Below, piece after piece: positions 42,867-50,672 of a stretch of 64,000 nt of DNA. The stretch spans positions 1-64,000 of the forward strand of contig JAUNCZ010000012.1 in assembly GCA_030526405.1 (NCBI GenBank). The letters run 5' to 3'. The notes below the pieces were generated by a model that had not been told where the DNA came from, searched no databases, and saw only the letters and a program-made list of their open reading frames with translations. The position numbers and the translations under genes were made by a program. Numbering within the stretch: the first letter of the stretch is position 1; each line of letters begins with the position of its first letter. This stretch comes from Lachnospiraceae bacterium. Its GTDB lineage: Bacteria > Bacillota > Clostridia > Lachnospirales > Lachnospiraceae.

Positions 42867-45014
42867 TCAGGCAAAAACACCCTCCTCCAGTGCATCAAAG
42901 AACAGTGGTGTTCCTCCTGTATGCAGGAAAAGTATATTTTTCCCCTGGATATGATGGGAAGTCAGATACTCCTTCATGCCCCAGAAGGCTTTTCCTGTGT
43001 AGGTGGCATCCAGATTCATTCCATCCTTCAGGTAAGCCTCCCGGATGGTCTGACGGATCCCCTCGTTCTCACAACCGTAGCCCCCTGCCAGGTAAGCATC
43101 CTCCACCAGGATCTCCGGATTGCAGCAAAGGCGATAGGATGCATCGTATTTCTGCTGATACTCCTTCAGGTTGGCTGCGATCACCTGTACAGCCCGGTCA
43201 GCCGGTCTTGTAACAGAGATTCCCACGATTTTTCTGTCATCTCCATCCATGCAAAGACCAGCCACCAGTCCGGACTGGGTGCTGTTTGTGCTGGTGGCCA
43301 GGAAAATGTAATCGAAATGGATGCCCATCTCCCTCTCCTGCTGACAGATCTCACGATAGGTATCCACATAGGCTCTCATCGGTGTGGTCTCATTTCCCTT
43401 TCCATAGATGGTGCCGTGGATATAGTAGGGCTCCAGTCCCTGGGCACGGAAATCATCCATGGCCTGCTGCACACACTCTGCAATGCCAGTCTTGTGACAG
43501 CGGTATTCCTTTACACCGGAGGCCTGGATCAGAGACATATTGAAGCTCTTCTCCTCCGGATCGATATCATCCACCATGTGGATCATGCTGCAGGGAATTC
43601 CCTTCTTCAGGCAGGCTGCAGACAGGATCCTGCAGAGATTGGAGTGGTAGCCGCCGTACAGGATCATGGCATTGGCACCCTTTCTCTCCATATCCTCCAG
43701 ATAATACTGGGCAAAACGAACCTTGTTTCCACCGAAGGAAAACGGAATGGTGTCCTCTCTCTTGCAGAATACTCTGTTGTTATTGATTCCTGAAAGCTCC
43801 ATGACAGGTGTATCTGTCAGGGGCAGATCCCCCTCCAGACGAAGGCTGATCCGATCCAGAATCTCCTTTAATCTGCGTTCACAGCCTGCAAGGCTGTCTC
43901 CCTTCAGAATTACCTGTCCGATACGGTCTCTTCCGTTGGTGTAGGGCTGTACTGCATCTCCCGGCTCAATGTTGAAGGAAAGATCCAGAATATCCTGAGC
44001 GGGAGCATTTCTGTTGATGATCTCACGGACAATGCCCTTTCTGTCCGCCATCAGGGTATGGGTCAGGTTCGGTGTGCAGGGCACATCTCCCTTAAAACAT
44101 CCGGAAACATCCTCTCCCACTGCGAGACGAAGGATCATCTCGTAGTAATTCAGGCCGTAGTAGATGCCAGTCATCTCAGAAAGACCGGTGGCTCCGGATC
44201 GTCCTGTAAGCTCGATCACATACACCGTTCCGTCTCTCTTGATAAAGTCACAGTTTACAGGGCAGTTATCCAGTCCCAGAGCGCGAATGGCCTTCTCTGT
44301 CTGCTGACGGATCTGCTCTCCTAAGAGGTCCTCCTCTTTAAATGGCACAGAGTGTCCCACCGGTGTTGGAGTGGTCACCACAAATGCTTCAATGTTATTC
44401 GGCAGCATGAACAGAACCTCACCGTTCTGGATCATGGCCTCCACACCAAAGATCTCTCCCTCAATGAACTCCTCCACAAGGCAGTAATCCTTTGCGGTGG
44501 CCTCCATGCTCTTATGGAAGTTCTCCCTGGCCTCTTCTCTTGTATTGCTGCGGAAGATACCACGGCTTCCCATCTGATCCACCGCCTTCAGAATCACAGG
44601 GAAGGGCAGCTGGTCCAGTGCCTGCTCCAGCTCCTCTTCATTATGAATGCAGAAGAATCTGGCTGTCTGTACTCCTGCAGCCACCAGAGCCTTCTTCATC
44701 TCAAATTTATTGCCTGCCTTCTCAGCTGCTGCTCTGGAAGGGCCTGGAATATGACAGCCGTCACTGATGGCACCGATGGCACGCATTCCCAGATCAAGAC
44801 CGCAGGTGCATACACCATCCAGCTCCAGCCCCTTCGCAATCTCCAGACACTCCTCCGGATCAGCGATGTTCATATAAGCTGTCTCATCTGCCAGATCAAA
44901 GCCGGGATATGGTCCCGGGATACTGCCGGCAATGGTTTCGATTCCCAGTTTTTTTGCCGCTTCATACAGAGGTGTCTGTGTATAGCTGGCACCAAGGATC
45001 AATACTCGTTTCAT
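42867..45014 (-). CDS. Fusion of ATP-grasp ligase and ACC deaminase/D-cysteine desulfhydrase-like PLP enzyme
   Basis: 715 residues. Residues 1-395 form a carboxylate-amine ligase of the ATP-grasp superfamily: an N-terminal Rossmann-like lobe (VLILGAS), FPVILKAVDQMGSRG (ATP-binding Lys143), LVEEFIEGE and the metal-site end VYVIELTGRSGATG, where ELTGR replaces the usual ExNxR. Residues 396-715 form a fold II PLP enzyme: PFSFGGNKVR (Schiff-base Lys431), GGYHSNL, the phosphate-binding ATSTNSTQSG and FLHTGGTP, as in ACC deaminase and D-cysteine desulfhydrase. One half could make or recycle an amino acid that the other joins to an amine, for example a 4-amino sugar from the adjacent WecE-type enzyme. 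That is inference; I know no characterised protein with this fusion. First gene after the promoter at 45167-45195. Confidence 0.82.
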   Translation of the reverse strand: MKRVLILGASYTQTPLYEAAKKLGIETIAGSIPGPYPGFDLADETAYMNIADPEECLEIAKGLELDGVCTCGLDLGMRAIGAISDGCHIPGPSRAAAEKAGNKFEMKKALVAAGVQTARFFCIHNEEELEQALDQLPFPVILKAVDQMGSRGIFRSNTREEARENFHKSMEATAKDYCLVEEFIEGEIFGVEAMIQNGEVLFMLPNNIEAFVVTTPTPVGHSVPFKEEDLLGEQIRQQTEKAIRALGLDNCPVNCDFIKRDGTVYVIELTGRSGATGLSEMTGIYYGLNYYEMILRLAVGEDVSGCFKGDVPCTPNLTHTLMADRKGIVREIINRNAPAQDILDLSFNIEPGDAVQPYTNGRDRIGQVILKGDSLAGCERRLKEILDRISLRLEGDLPLTDTPVMELSGINNNRVFCKREDTIPFSFGGNKVRFAQYYLEDMERKGANAMILYGGYHSNLCRILSAACLKKGIPCSMIHMVDDIDPEEKSFNMSLIQASGVKEYRCHKTGIAECVQQAMDDFRAQGLEPYYIHGTIYGKGNETTPMRAYVDTYREICQQEREMGIHFDYIFLATSTNSTQSGLVAGLCMDGDDRKIVGISVTRPADRAVQVIAANLKEYQQKYDASYRLCCNPEILVEDAYLAGGYGCENEGIRQTIREAYLKDGMNLDATYTGKAFWGMKEYLTSHHIQGKNILFLHTGGTPLFFDALEEGVFA

Positions 45015-45064
45015 CTTATCTCTTCTTTCTGATGATACTTCTTAACTCTAAACTTAGTTTTCCC

Positions 45065-45153
45065 CTGAGAACCCTTCAGAATTCCTACGTCACAGCCTCC
45101 TGTGTGTAAACACACGGCGTCTGCACCAGCGCATGGCTCTGAATGGTTCTCAG
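45065..45153 (-). promoter_or_regulatory. Foldable 5' leader of the ATP-grasp/WecE transcript, unassigned class
   Basis: A 16-base inverted repeat with one mismatch (45065-45080 with 45138-45153) encloses 57 bases containing a GTGTG/CACAC hairpin. It begins 14 bases after the predicted -10, so the folded region would be the very start of the RNA, ahead of the fusion gene ATG at 45014. On the plus strand the repeat is followed by six T, so it could also act as a terminator there. I do not recognise a riboswitch consensus. Confidence 0.55.
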
Positions 45154-45166
45154 TTTTTTACATTTT

Positions 45167-45195
45167 AGTATAGCATGTTTTTTTAGGGGCTTCAA
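45167..45195 (-). promoter_or_regulatory. Promoter of the long glycan gene run
   Basis: TTGAAG (45190-45195), 17-base spacer, TATACT (45167-45172) on the minus strand. It gives a leader of about 145 bases before the fusion gene. The genes down to 24208 could all be read from here, since no clear terminator interrupts them. Confidence 0.65.
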
Positions 45196-45204
45196 GCCCG
45201 ATAC

Positions 45205-45234
45205 TTGCCCCGGACTTTCCCCCTATGGTATACT
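45205..45234 (+). promoter_or_regulatory. Promoter of the YfhO-like gene
   Basis: TTGCCC (45205-45210), 18-base spacer, TATACT (45229-45234) on the plus strand, 46 bases before the ATG. Its -35 lies 9 bases from the -35 of the opposing promoter, so the two diverge back to back and may influence each other. Confidence 0.65.
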
Positions 45235-45280
45235 TTTTTAGATACAATCAACAAGTAAATAGTAAAAAAAGGAGTTCTTT

Positions 45281-48025
45281 ATGTTTATGCGAAATCTATC
45301 TGGATTTTTCAGGAAACATCCCTATCTTCTGCTGTTTCTGCTGATCAGTGCCACCGGAGCTGCTGCCTATTATCAGTACATTTTCGGCGGCTCCCTGTTT
45401 ATGTTCCGTGACATTGGTTCTGACACTGCGGAACAGTACATTATGCAGTACAGCACGGTGGTGAACCATATCAGAAACGGCAACCTGTCCTTCTGGGATT
45501 TCACCAACGGCTTCGGTACCAGCATGTATCAGCTGAATCTTCTGAATCCCTCTCTGTGGCTGCTGTATCTGATTGGAATCATTGCAGGCCCTCAGGTGAT
45601 GGCTCATTTTCTGATCTGGCTGCATATGCTGCTTCTGATTCTTGCGGGATGGATGGCCTGGAAGTTTTTATCCTGCTTTTCCTTCAGTTTTGAGGCGAAG
45701 CTCATCGCCTCCTACCTGTACGCCTTCAACGGTTTTCTCACTGTGTGGGGGCAGCACTATCAGTTCAGCATGATGATGGTGTACCTGCCTCTGCTGCTGT
45801 GTCTGCTGGAGCGTTCTCTTCAGAAGAGAAGATTTTCACCGGCTGTTGTGATCTGCACCGCCTGTATGCTGCTGTGCACCTACTATCTCTCCTATATGGT
45901 GCTGATCGTATGTGCCATGTACGTGCCACTTCGTCTCTTCCAGACAAGAAGAGACGGACTGAAGGGCTTTATCCTTCCTCTTCTGGGACATGGGTTTGCC
46001 CTGCTTCTGGGAGTCTTCATGGGAATCCTGAATCTGCTTCCCTCCTACGCACTGGTTTTCAGCGTGTCTGCCAGAATGGAGGGACAGAGTTCTCTTATTG
46101 CCCGCTGTCTTTCAGCACTGCGCCCCTGGCCGGATCTGGACTATTTCAAAACTCTGATCTTTCGTTTCCTTTCCAGCACCCTGGAGGGCATCGGTACCTC
46201 CCAGCTGGGCTACAGCGGATTTGCCAACTTCTATGAGGCACCCAACCTGTTCTTCTCAGGTCTTCTGGTAATCCTTCTTGTTCAGTTTCTGCTGGCAATC
46301 TTCTTCAAAAAAGGAACCGGGATCAGAACAAGGCTGGTTCAGCTGTTTGCACTGCTGGCGGGAGCATGTTCCCTGTGCATTATGCTGGGAAGCATGGTAT
46401 TCAATGCCTTTTCCTCCCCCTTCTGCAGACATACCTTTCTGCTGATGCCGCTGTTTGCACTGCTGACAGCCTATATGCTGGATGTGATCCTTCAGGAGCA
46501 TTTCTTCAGCATCATTGGTGCACTGCTCAGTGTGGTTCCGGCAGTCTACATCTATGTTACCAAGGCACGGGCTGCCTTCCTCCTGACCTTCCGCCTGAAT
46601 GCGGAGATCCTGGCGGTCACCATTGTTCTTATGGCGATTTTCCTGTTTCTCCTCAGCAGAAGATCACTGGAAAAATGGAAAGGACTCTTTTATGTGCTTC
46701 TGTGTCTGACCATTGGGCTGAATGTCACTGCAGACACTTATACCACAGCAGGAAAAAGAGATTCTTACCAGGTGGATCCTGAGTATACAGAGAACATGTA
46801 CGGAGAGGACTGGCAGGAGCTGACCGGTTACCTGCTGGATAAGGATGCTGATTTTTACCGTCTGGAGAAGGATTATACCGCCGGCTCTGCATGTATGGAT
46901 TCTGCAGGCCAGTATTACAGAGGCATCAGTACCTACAACAGCACCTCCAACCGGTATATCCTTGAATTTCTGGACAAGGCTGCTCCGGAACTGTATTACG
47001 TCAACGGTGCACACTGGAGTTTCCGCCAGATCACAGATGAGATGGATTATGCTGAACTTTTCGGTATAAAATATGTGGTGTCCCAGAGCCGGCTTGCCCC
47101 TGCTCCCTGCTACGAGCTGGAAAAGGTCTTCGGAGATTTATATCTCTACAGAAACAAAAACTGGAAATCCTTTGCTTCCTTCTATACCAAAACTCTGGCA
47201 GCCTATGATTTTGAAAATCATGAGGCCCTGCTGAATACAGATGCCCTGTTAAAGGACTATCTGCTTCTGGACGATGAGGCTCCTGGAGTGGATGTGAATA
47301 CCCTGTCCGATGCTCTGTCCGCCTACGAGCTGCAGGAGACAGATGAGCTTGGCATCACACCGGATCTGGTACCGGATGAGAAGGGCGCCTATACCTGGCA
47401 GCAGCAGGAGACTCTGCTTCCGCTGAACAGAGCGGTGACGGAGGAGGATGGAGAGATCACAGTCCGCTTTACTGTCACTGTAAACGGCTCCTATGATCTG
47501 CAGATCCGCACCACAGAAGACCTCTATAACTATAAAACAGTTACTGTTACCGCAGATGTTCCCACAACGGTGTCCATGGAACTGCCGGCAGGCACCACCG
47601 GTCTGTACATCCATAACTGGAATCCGGACCTGATCACCTCCCTGGCTGATTTCCATTTCTACAGTGCTCCGGCAGCTAAAAATGCTCCCTCCGCTGCAGA
47701 AATCATGGTAACAGACACCTACAATGACAGTCATCTCCTCTGCAGTGCCGAGGTAAAAAAGGAGGGCTATCTCTTCTTCCCGATCCCTTATGAGACAGGC
47801 TGGACCATTACAGCCAACGGGGAAGAGCAGGAAATCCTCCGTGCAGATTACGGCTTCTCCGCCATCCATCTGAAACCCGGCAGCTACGAGATCTCTCTTA
47901 ATTATCGTCAGCCGCTGCTGAATACCGCACTGCTGATCACAGCAGGCTCCTGGCTGTTCTTCCTGGTGCTGGTACTCCTTCACCATTGTCTGAACAGACG
48001 TAAAGAGAGACCGACAGAAGAATAA
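45281..48025 (+). CDS. YfhO-family membrane protein, probable polymer glycosylation enzyme
   Basis: 914 residues, the only clear plus-strand gene. About a dozen membrane helices come first; the N-terminal block MFRDIGSDTAEQYIMQY carries the acidic residues conserved in YfhO. A large extracellular beta-rich region follows and one final helix (LLITAGSWLFFLVLVLL). In Bacillus and Listeria, YfhO-type proteins with a CsbB/GtrB-type transferase and a GtrA-type flippase add sugars to lipoteichoic or wall teichoic acid. A GtrB and a GtrA homologue are at 27980 and 24208. AAAGGAG is 7 bases from the ATG. The gene has its own promoter and terminator. Confidence 0.9.
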   Translation: MFMRNLSGFFRKHPYLLLFLLISATGAAAYYQYIFGGSLFMFRDIGSDTAEQYIMQYSTVVNHIRNGNLSFWDFTNGFGTSMYQLNLLNPSLWLLYLIGIIAGPQVMAHFLIWLHMLLLILAGWMAWKFLSCFSFSFEAKLIASYLYAFNGFLTVWGQHYQFSMMMVYLPLLLCLLERSLQKRRFSPAVVICTACMLLCTYYLSYMVLIVCAMYVPLRLFQTRRDGLKGFILPLLGHGFALLLGVFMGILNLLPSYALVFSVSARMEGQSSLIARCLSALRPWPDLDYFKTLIFRFLSSTLEGIGTSQLGYSGFANFYEAPNLFFSGLLVILLVQFLLAIFFKKGTGIRTRLVQLFALLAGACSLCIMLGSMVFNAFSSPFCRHTFLLMPLFALLTAYMLDVILQEHFFSIIGALLSVVPAVYIYVTKARAAFLLTFRLNAEILAVTIVLMAIFLFLLSRRSLEKWKGLFYVLLCLTIGLNVTADTYTTAGKRDSYQVDPEYTENMYGEDWQELTGYLLDKDADFYRLEKDYTAGSACMDSAGQYYRGISTYNSTSNRYILEFLDKAAPELYYVNGAHWSFRQITDEMDYAELFGIKYVVSQSRLAPAPCYELEKVFGDLYLYRNKNWKSFASFYTKTLAAYDFENHEALLNTDALLKDYLLLDDEAPGVDVNTLSDALSAYELQETDELGITPDLVPDEKGAYTWQQQETLLPLNRAVTEEDGEITVRFTVTVNGSYDLQIRTTEDLYNYKTVTVTADVPTTVSMELPAGTTGLYIHNWNPDLITSLADFHFYSAPAAKNAPSAAEIMVTDTYNDSHLLCSAEVKKEGYLFFPIPYETGWTITANGEEQEILRADYGFSAIHLKPGSYEISLNYRQPLLNTALLITAGSWLFFLVLVLLHHCLNRRKERPTEE

Positions 48026-48081
48026 CGAATCCTTCCCGGGAATTTCCCGGAAATCATTCCTGAAATCCAGAACAAAGTCCT

Positions 48082-48119
48082 GGGGCTGTCGCAACAACTG
48101 TTGCGATGGCCCCTTTTTT
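48082..48119 (+). terminator. Terminator of the YfhO-like gene
   Basis: GGGGCTGTCGCAAC pairs with GTTGCGATGGCCCC over 14 bp (two G-U) around a 4-base loop, followed by six T on the plus strand. Its first 12 bases GGGGCTGTCGCA also begin hairpin 1 of the minus-strand tandem elements A and C. Confidence 0.92.
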
Positions 48120-48201
48120 CTTCCCCTTTTTGAACATTGCTAAATGTCAGTAGTTACTTCGGTGTATATATTTTTCATTAGCAGTTAAACTATACCACTT
48201 A

Positions 48202-48231
48202 AGCCAGGTTCTTCGGAATCTGGCTTTTGTT
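48202..48231 (+). terminator. Second plus-strand hairpin terminator 90 bases further on
   Basis: AGCCAGGTTC pairs with GAATCTGGCT over 10 bp (one G-U) around a TTCG loop, then TTTGTTG. The stretch between the two terminators (48120-48201) holds no gene I can support; it is AT-rich and contains TATATA at about 48165. The second terminator is either a back-up or the end of a short untranslated RNA. Confidence 0.65.
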
Positions 48232-48251
48232 GTATAAAAAGTAAATACTGC

Positions 48252-48325
48252 AAAAAAAGAGAGGCATCCATTGTTAATACAATAGACACCTCTCGATTTG
48301 GGAAGGGGCTTAGTGCGACAGCCCC
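48252..48325 (-). terminator. Tandem-hairpin terminator element, copy C, after rfbD
   Basis: On the minus strand, 17 bases after the rfbD stop, a GGGGCT/AGCCCC hairpin (48305-48325) is followed by a 15-bp hairpin (48259-48273 with 48280-48294; all positions pair, three or four as G-U) and then seven T. This is the complete copy: positions 48276-48325 equal 3-52. Confidence 0.88.
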
Positions 48326-48341
48326 TTATCTCACGGAACAA

Positions 48342-49193
48342 TCAATACTCAATCTCTTTCAGATATCTGCAGAGCGCATCCTTCCAGTCTGGAAGTCTGT
48401 TGAAACCGTGCTCTGTCAGTTTTTTCTTCTCCATACGGCTGTTGAAAGGACGAAGAGCCTTTGCACCGTACTCTGCAGTTGTAACACCTTTTACTTCCAC
48501 ATTCATTCCTGCCTGTGCAAAGATCTCTTTTGCAAAATCGCACCAGGAAATGTAGCCACCCTCATTTGTTGCATGGTAGAAGCCGTACTCCTCTTTCTCC
48601 AGCATATCCACAAGCAGGATGGACAGATCATAGGTATAGGTTGGTGTACCGATCTGATCATTTACAACGGTAAGAGTATCGTGGGTTTTTCCCAGATTCA
48701 GCATGGTTTTGATGAAGTTCTTTCCGTTCACACCGAATACCCATGCAATGCGGACAATGTAGTATTTAGTCAGACGGTCTGTAATGGCTTTCTCACCCTC
48801 ATATTTTGTCTGTCCATATACATTCAGAGGTTTCACAACCGGATCATCCGGCTCCCATGGTCTCTCACCCTGGCCGTCAAACACATAATCTGTGGAAAGG
48901 TAGATCATGGGAATATCCAGCTCCTTGCAGACCTCTGCAATATTGGCTGTACCTACGGCATTTACCTTGCGGCAGATGTCCTCTTTCTCCTCTGCCAGAT
49001 CCACTGCTGTCCAGGCAGCACAGTGTACTACCTTGTCAACCTTCGCCTCTTTGATCACTCTGTCAACAGCAGCTGCGTCTGTAATGTCCATCTCCTCAAC
49101 GTCCACACCTACACCTTCATAGCCTCTTTTTGCCAGCTCGTTCATCACGTCATGTCCAAGCTGTCCCTTTACTCCTGTTACAAGTACTCTCAT
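48342..49193 (-). CDS. rfbD: dTDP-4-dehydrorhamnose reductase
   Basis: 283 residues. It reduces dTDP-4-keto-L-rhamnose to dTDP-L-rhamnose, completing the pathway begun by rfbB, rfbA and rfbC 31 kb away. The NAD(P)-binding motif VTGVKGQLGHDV is at the start; STDYVFDG and the active-site YGQTKYEGE (Tyr, Lys) follow. MRVLVTG at 49193 is chosen because AGGAGG is 10 bases upstream; the ATG at 49202 touches that site. It stands apart from the other rfb genes, between a carboxypeptidase gene and copy C of the tandem hairpin. Confidence 0.96.
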   Translation of the reverse strand: MRVLVTGVKGQLGHDVMNELAKRGYEGVGVDVEEMDITDAAAVDRVIKEAKVDKVVHCAAWTAVDLAEEKEDICRKVNAVGTANIAEVCKELDIPMIYLSTDYVFDGQGERPWEPDDPVVKPLNVYGQTKYEGEKAITDRLTKYYIVRIAWVFGVNGKNFIKTMLNLGKTHDTLTVVNDQIGTPTYTYDLSILLVDMLEKEEYGFYHATNEGGYISWCDFAKEIFAQAGMNVEVKGVTTAEYGAKALRPFNSRMEKKKLTEHGFNRLPDWKDALCRYLKEIEY

Positions 49194-49245
49194 GTCTGTC
49201 ATTCCTCCTGGATATATACTAATTACTATTGTAGCTATTACAGTA

Positions 49246-50625
49246 TTATCTGTCCTTTTTATTCTTTCTGTTTCTTCTCTGGCTGTGAAGCTTTTTCTGA
49301 TGTCCCTCAGATGTCAGGATGATCAGCACGATACAGCCCAGAATGGAAACCGTCAGAACAGCAATGGCAATGGTCATTACCACAGTTCTTCCGCTTTTAC
49401 CGCTGTTTCCTGTCCTCTCCTCAGGGGCATCTGCTGAAGACGATGTTACAGCATCCTCTGTACCCTCCTGAGCAGCCATCTCTGTCTCAGCGGCAGACTG
49501 GAGAGCTGCCTGCATGGCATCATAGGTATCCTTCGCCATGAGACCATTTCCCAGATTCTGTCCGTTATACTGGTAAGAATACAGCACACCCTCAGGGGTT
49601 TCCTCTGTCAGTACATTCACCCCCGCTGGATCCATGCCGTTGGGAAGCAGTGCAGTTCCTCCCCACAGATAAGGGTAGCCCCCTGTCATATCCTGATAAG
49701 AGAAGGAATAGAAGCCGTAATCAAACAGATCCGCCATATCAATACAACAGCCGTTTGTGTCCAGCTGCGCACTCTGGCTGCCCATTACCACACCGATCAG
49801 AGTACGGTTTTCTCTTGTTGCGTACATAACAAGTGTGGATCCGGATACAGGTGTATATCCTGTCTTTCCTCCCAGAGCCCCCTCATAATAGTATTCATTG
49901 CCGGGCACCAGCATCTGAAGGTGGGTATCGTAATAGCGGGCACCGCTTGCGTTTGTTTCCGGCACCTGAATGCTCTGCACGTTCATGATCTCTCTCAGTC
50001 GATCATGGGAAATGGCTGCCTTCATGATCAGCGCCATGTCATGGGCACTGACATAATGGTCATCATTTTCCAGACCACTGGCATTGGCAAAATGAGTATT
50101 GGTGCAGCCCAGTTCAGCTGCCTTCTGATTCATCATGGCAGCAAAGTTTTCAACGGAACCACCCACAGCCTCTGCCAGCTGTGTGGCCACATCGTTGGCG
50201 GATTTCACCAGAAGCATCTGCAGCATCTGATCTACGGTAAACACCTCTCCCAGGGTTGGATTGATATTGGAGCTGCCTCCATAGGCGTCTGCCAGTCCTG
50301 TTTCTGTGAATGCCACCTGGGCATTCAGATCCGCATGCTCCATCACCACCAGGGCAGTCATAACCTTGGTTATGCTGGCCGGAAATCTGGGAACATCCAT
50401 ACCCCTTGCATAGAGAATGGCTCCTGTGTCAGCATCCATAAGGCAGGCTGTTACAGCCAGCATGGAAGGGGACTGGGGCCAGTTTGCCCAGCTGTCCGAT
50501 TCAACAGGATAGGTACCAGTGGTTGCTGAAACGTCTACCGCCGCGGATACACCTACTGCAGATCCCACAGTCAGTGCAGCAGCGAGAAGGCTGCAGCCCA
50601 GCAGCTTTCTGATTTTCTTGAACAT
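49246..50625 (-). CDS. D-alanyl-D-alanine carboxypeptidase (DacF/PBP5 type)
   Basis: 459 residues. A signal peptide ends near GVSAAV. The serine D,D-peptidase motifs are complete: SITK with Ser84, SAN in VKSANDVATQ, and KTG in LGGKTGYTP. It trims the terminal D-Ala of peptidoglycan stems. The C-terminus has a Ser/Asp linker, a membrane helix (VVMTIAIAVLTVSILGCIVLI) and a basic tail, so it is anchored rather than attached by the amphipathic helix of PBP5. GAGAGGAA precedes the ATG. Downstream of cdaR and upstream of rfbD. Confidence 0.95.
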   Translation of the reverse strand: MFKKIRKLLGCSLLAAALTVGSAVGVSAAVDVSATTGTYPVESDSWANWPQSPSMLAVTACLMDADTGAILYARGMDVPRFPASITKVMTALVVMEHADLNAQVAFTETGLADAYGGSSNINPTLGEVFTVDQMLQMLLVKSANDVATQLAEAVGGSVENFAAMMNQKAAELGCTNTHFANASGLENDDHYVSAHDMALIMKAAISHDRLREIMNVQSIQVPETNASGARYYDTHLQMLVPGNEYYYEGALGGKTGYTPVSGSTLVMYATRENRTLIGVVMGSQSAQLDTNGCCIDMADLFDYGFYSFSYQDMTGGYPYLWGGTALLPNGMDPAGVNVLTEETPEGVLYSYQYNGQNLGNGLMAKDTYDAMQAALQSAAETEMAAQEGTEDAVTSSSADAPEERTGNSGKSGRTVVMTIAIAVLTVSILGCIVLIILTSEGHQKKLHSQRRNRKNKKDR

Positions 50626-50672
50626 AATTGCTTTCCTCTCTTTAGTTACAGTTTTTCTGACAAGTTTCCCTC

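Noticed and set aside
45065..45153. Reading the inverted repeat as insertion sequence ends
   Set aside because: Only 57 bases lie between the arms, no transposase is nearby and no target duplication is seen.
48147..48341. A 64-codon minus-strand open frame
   Set aside because: It runs through the tandem hairpin terminator C and the second plus-strand terminator and has no ribosome site.
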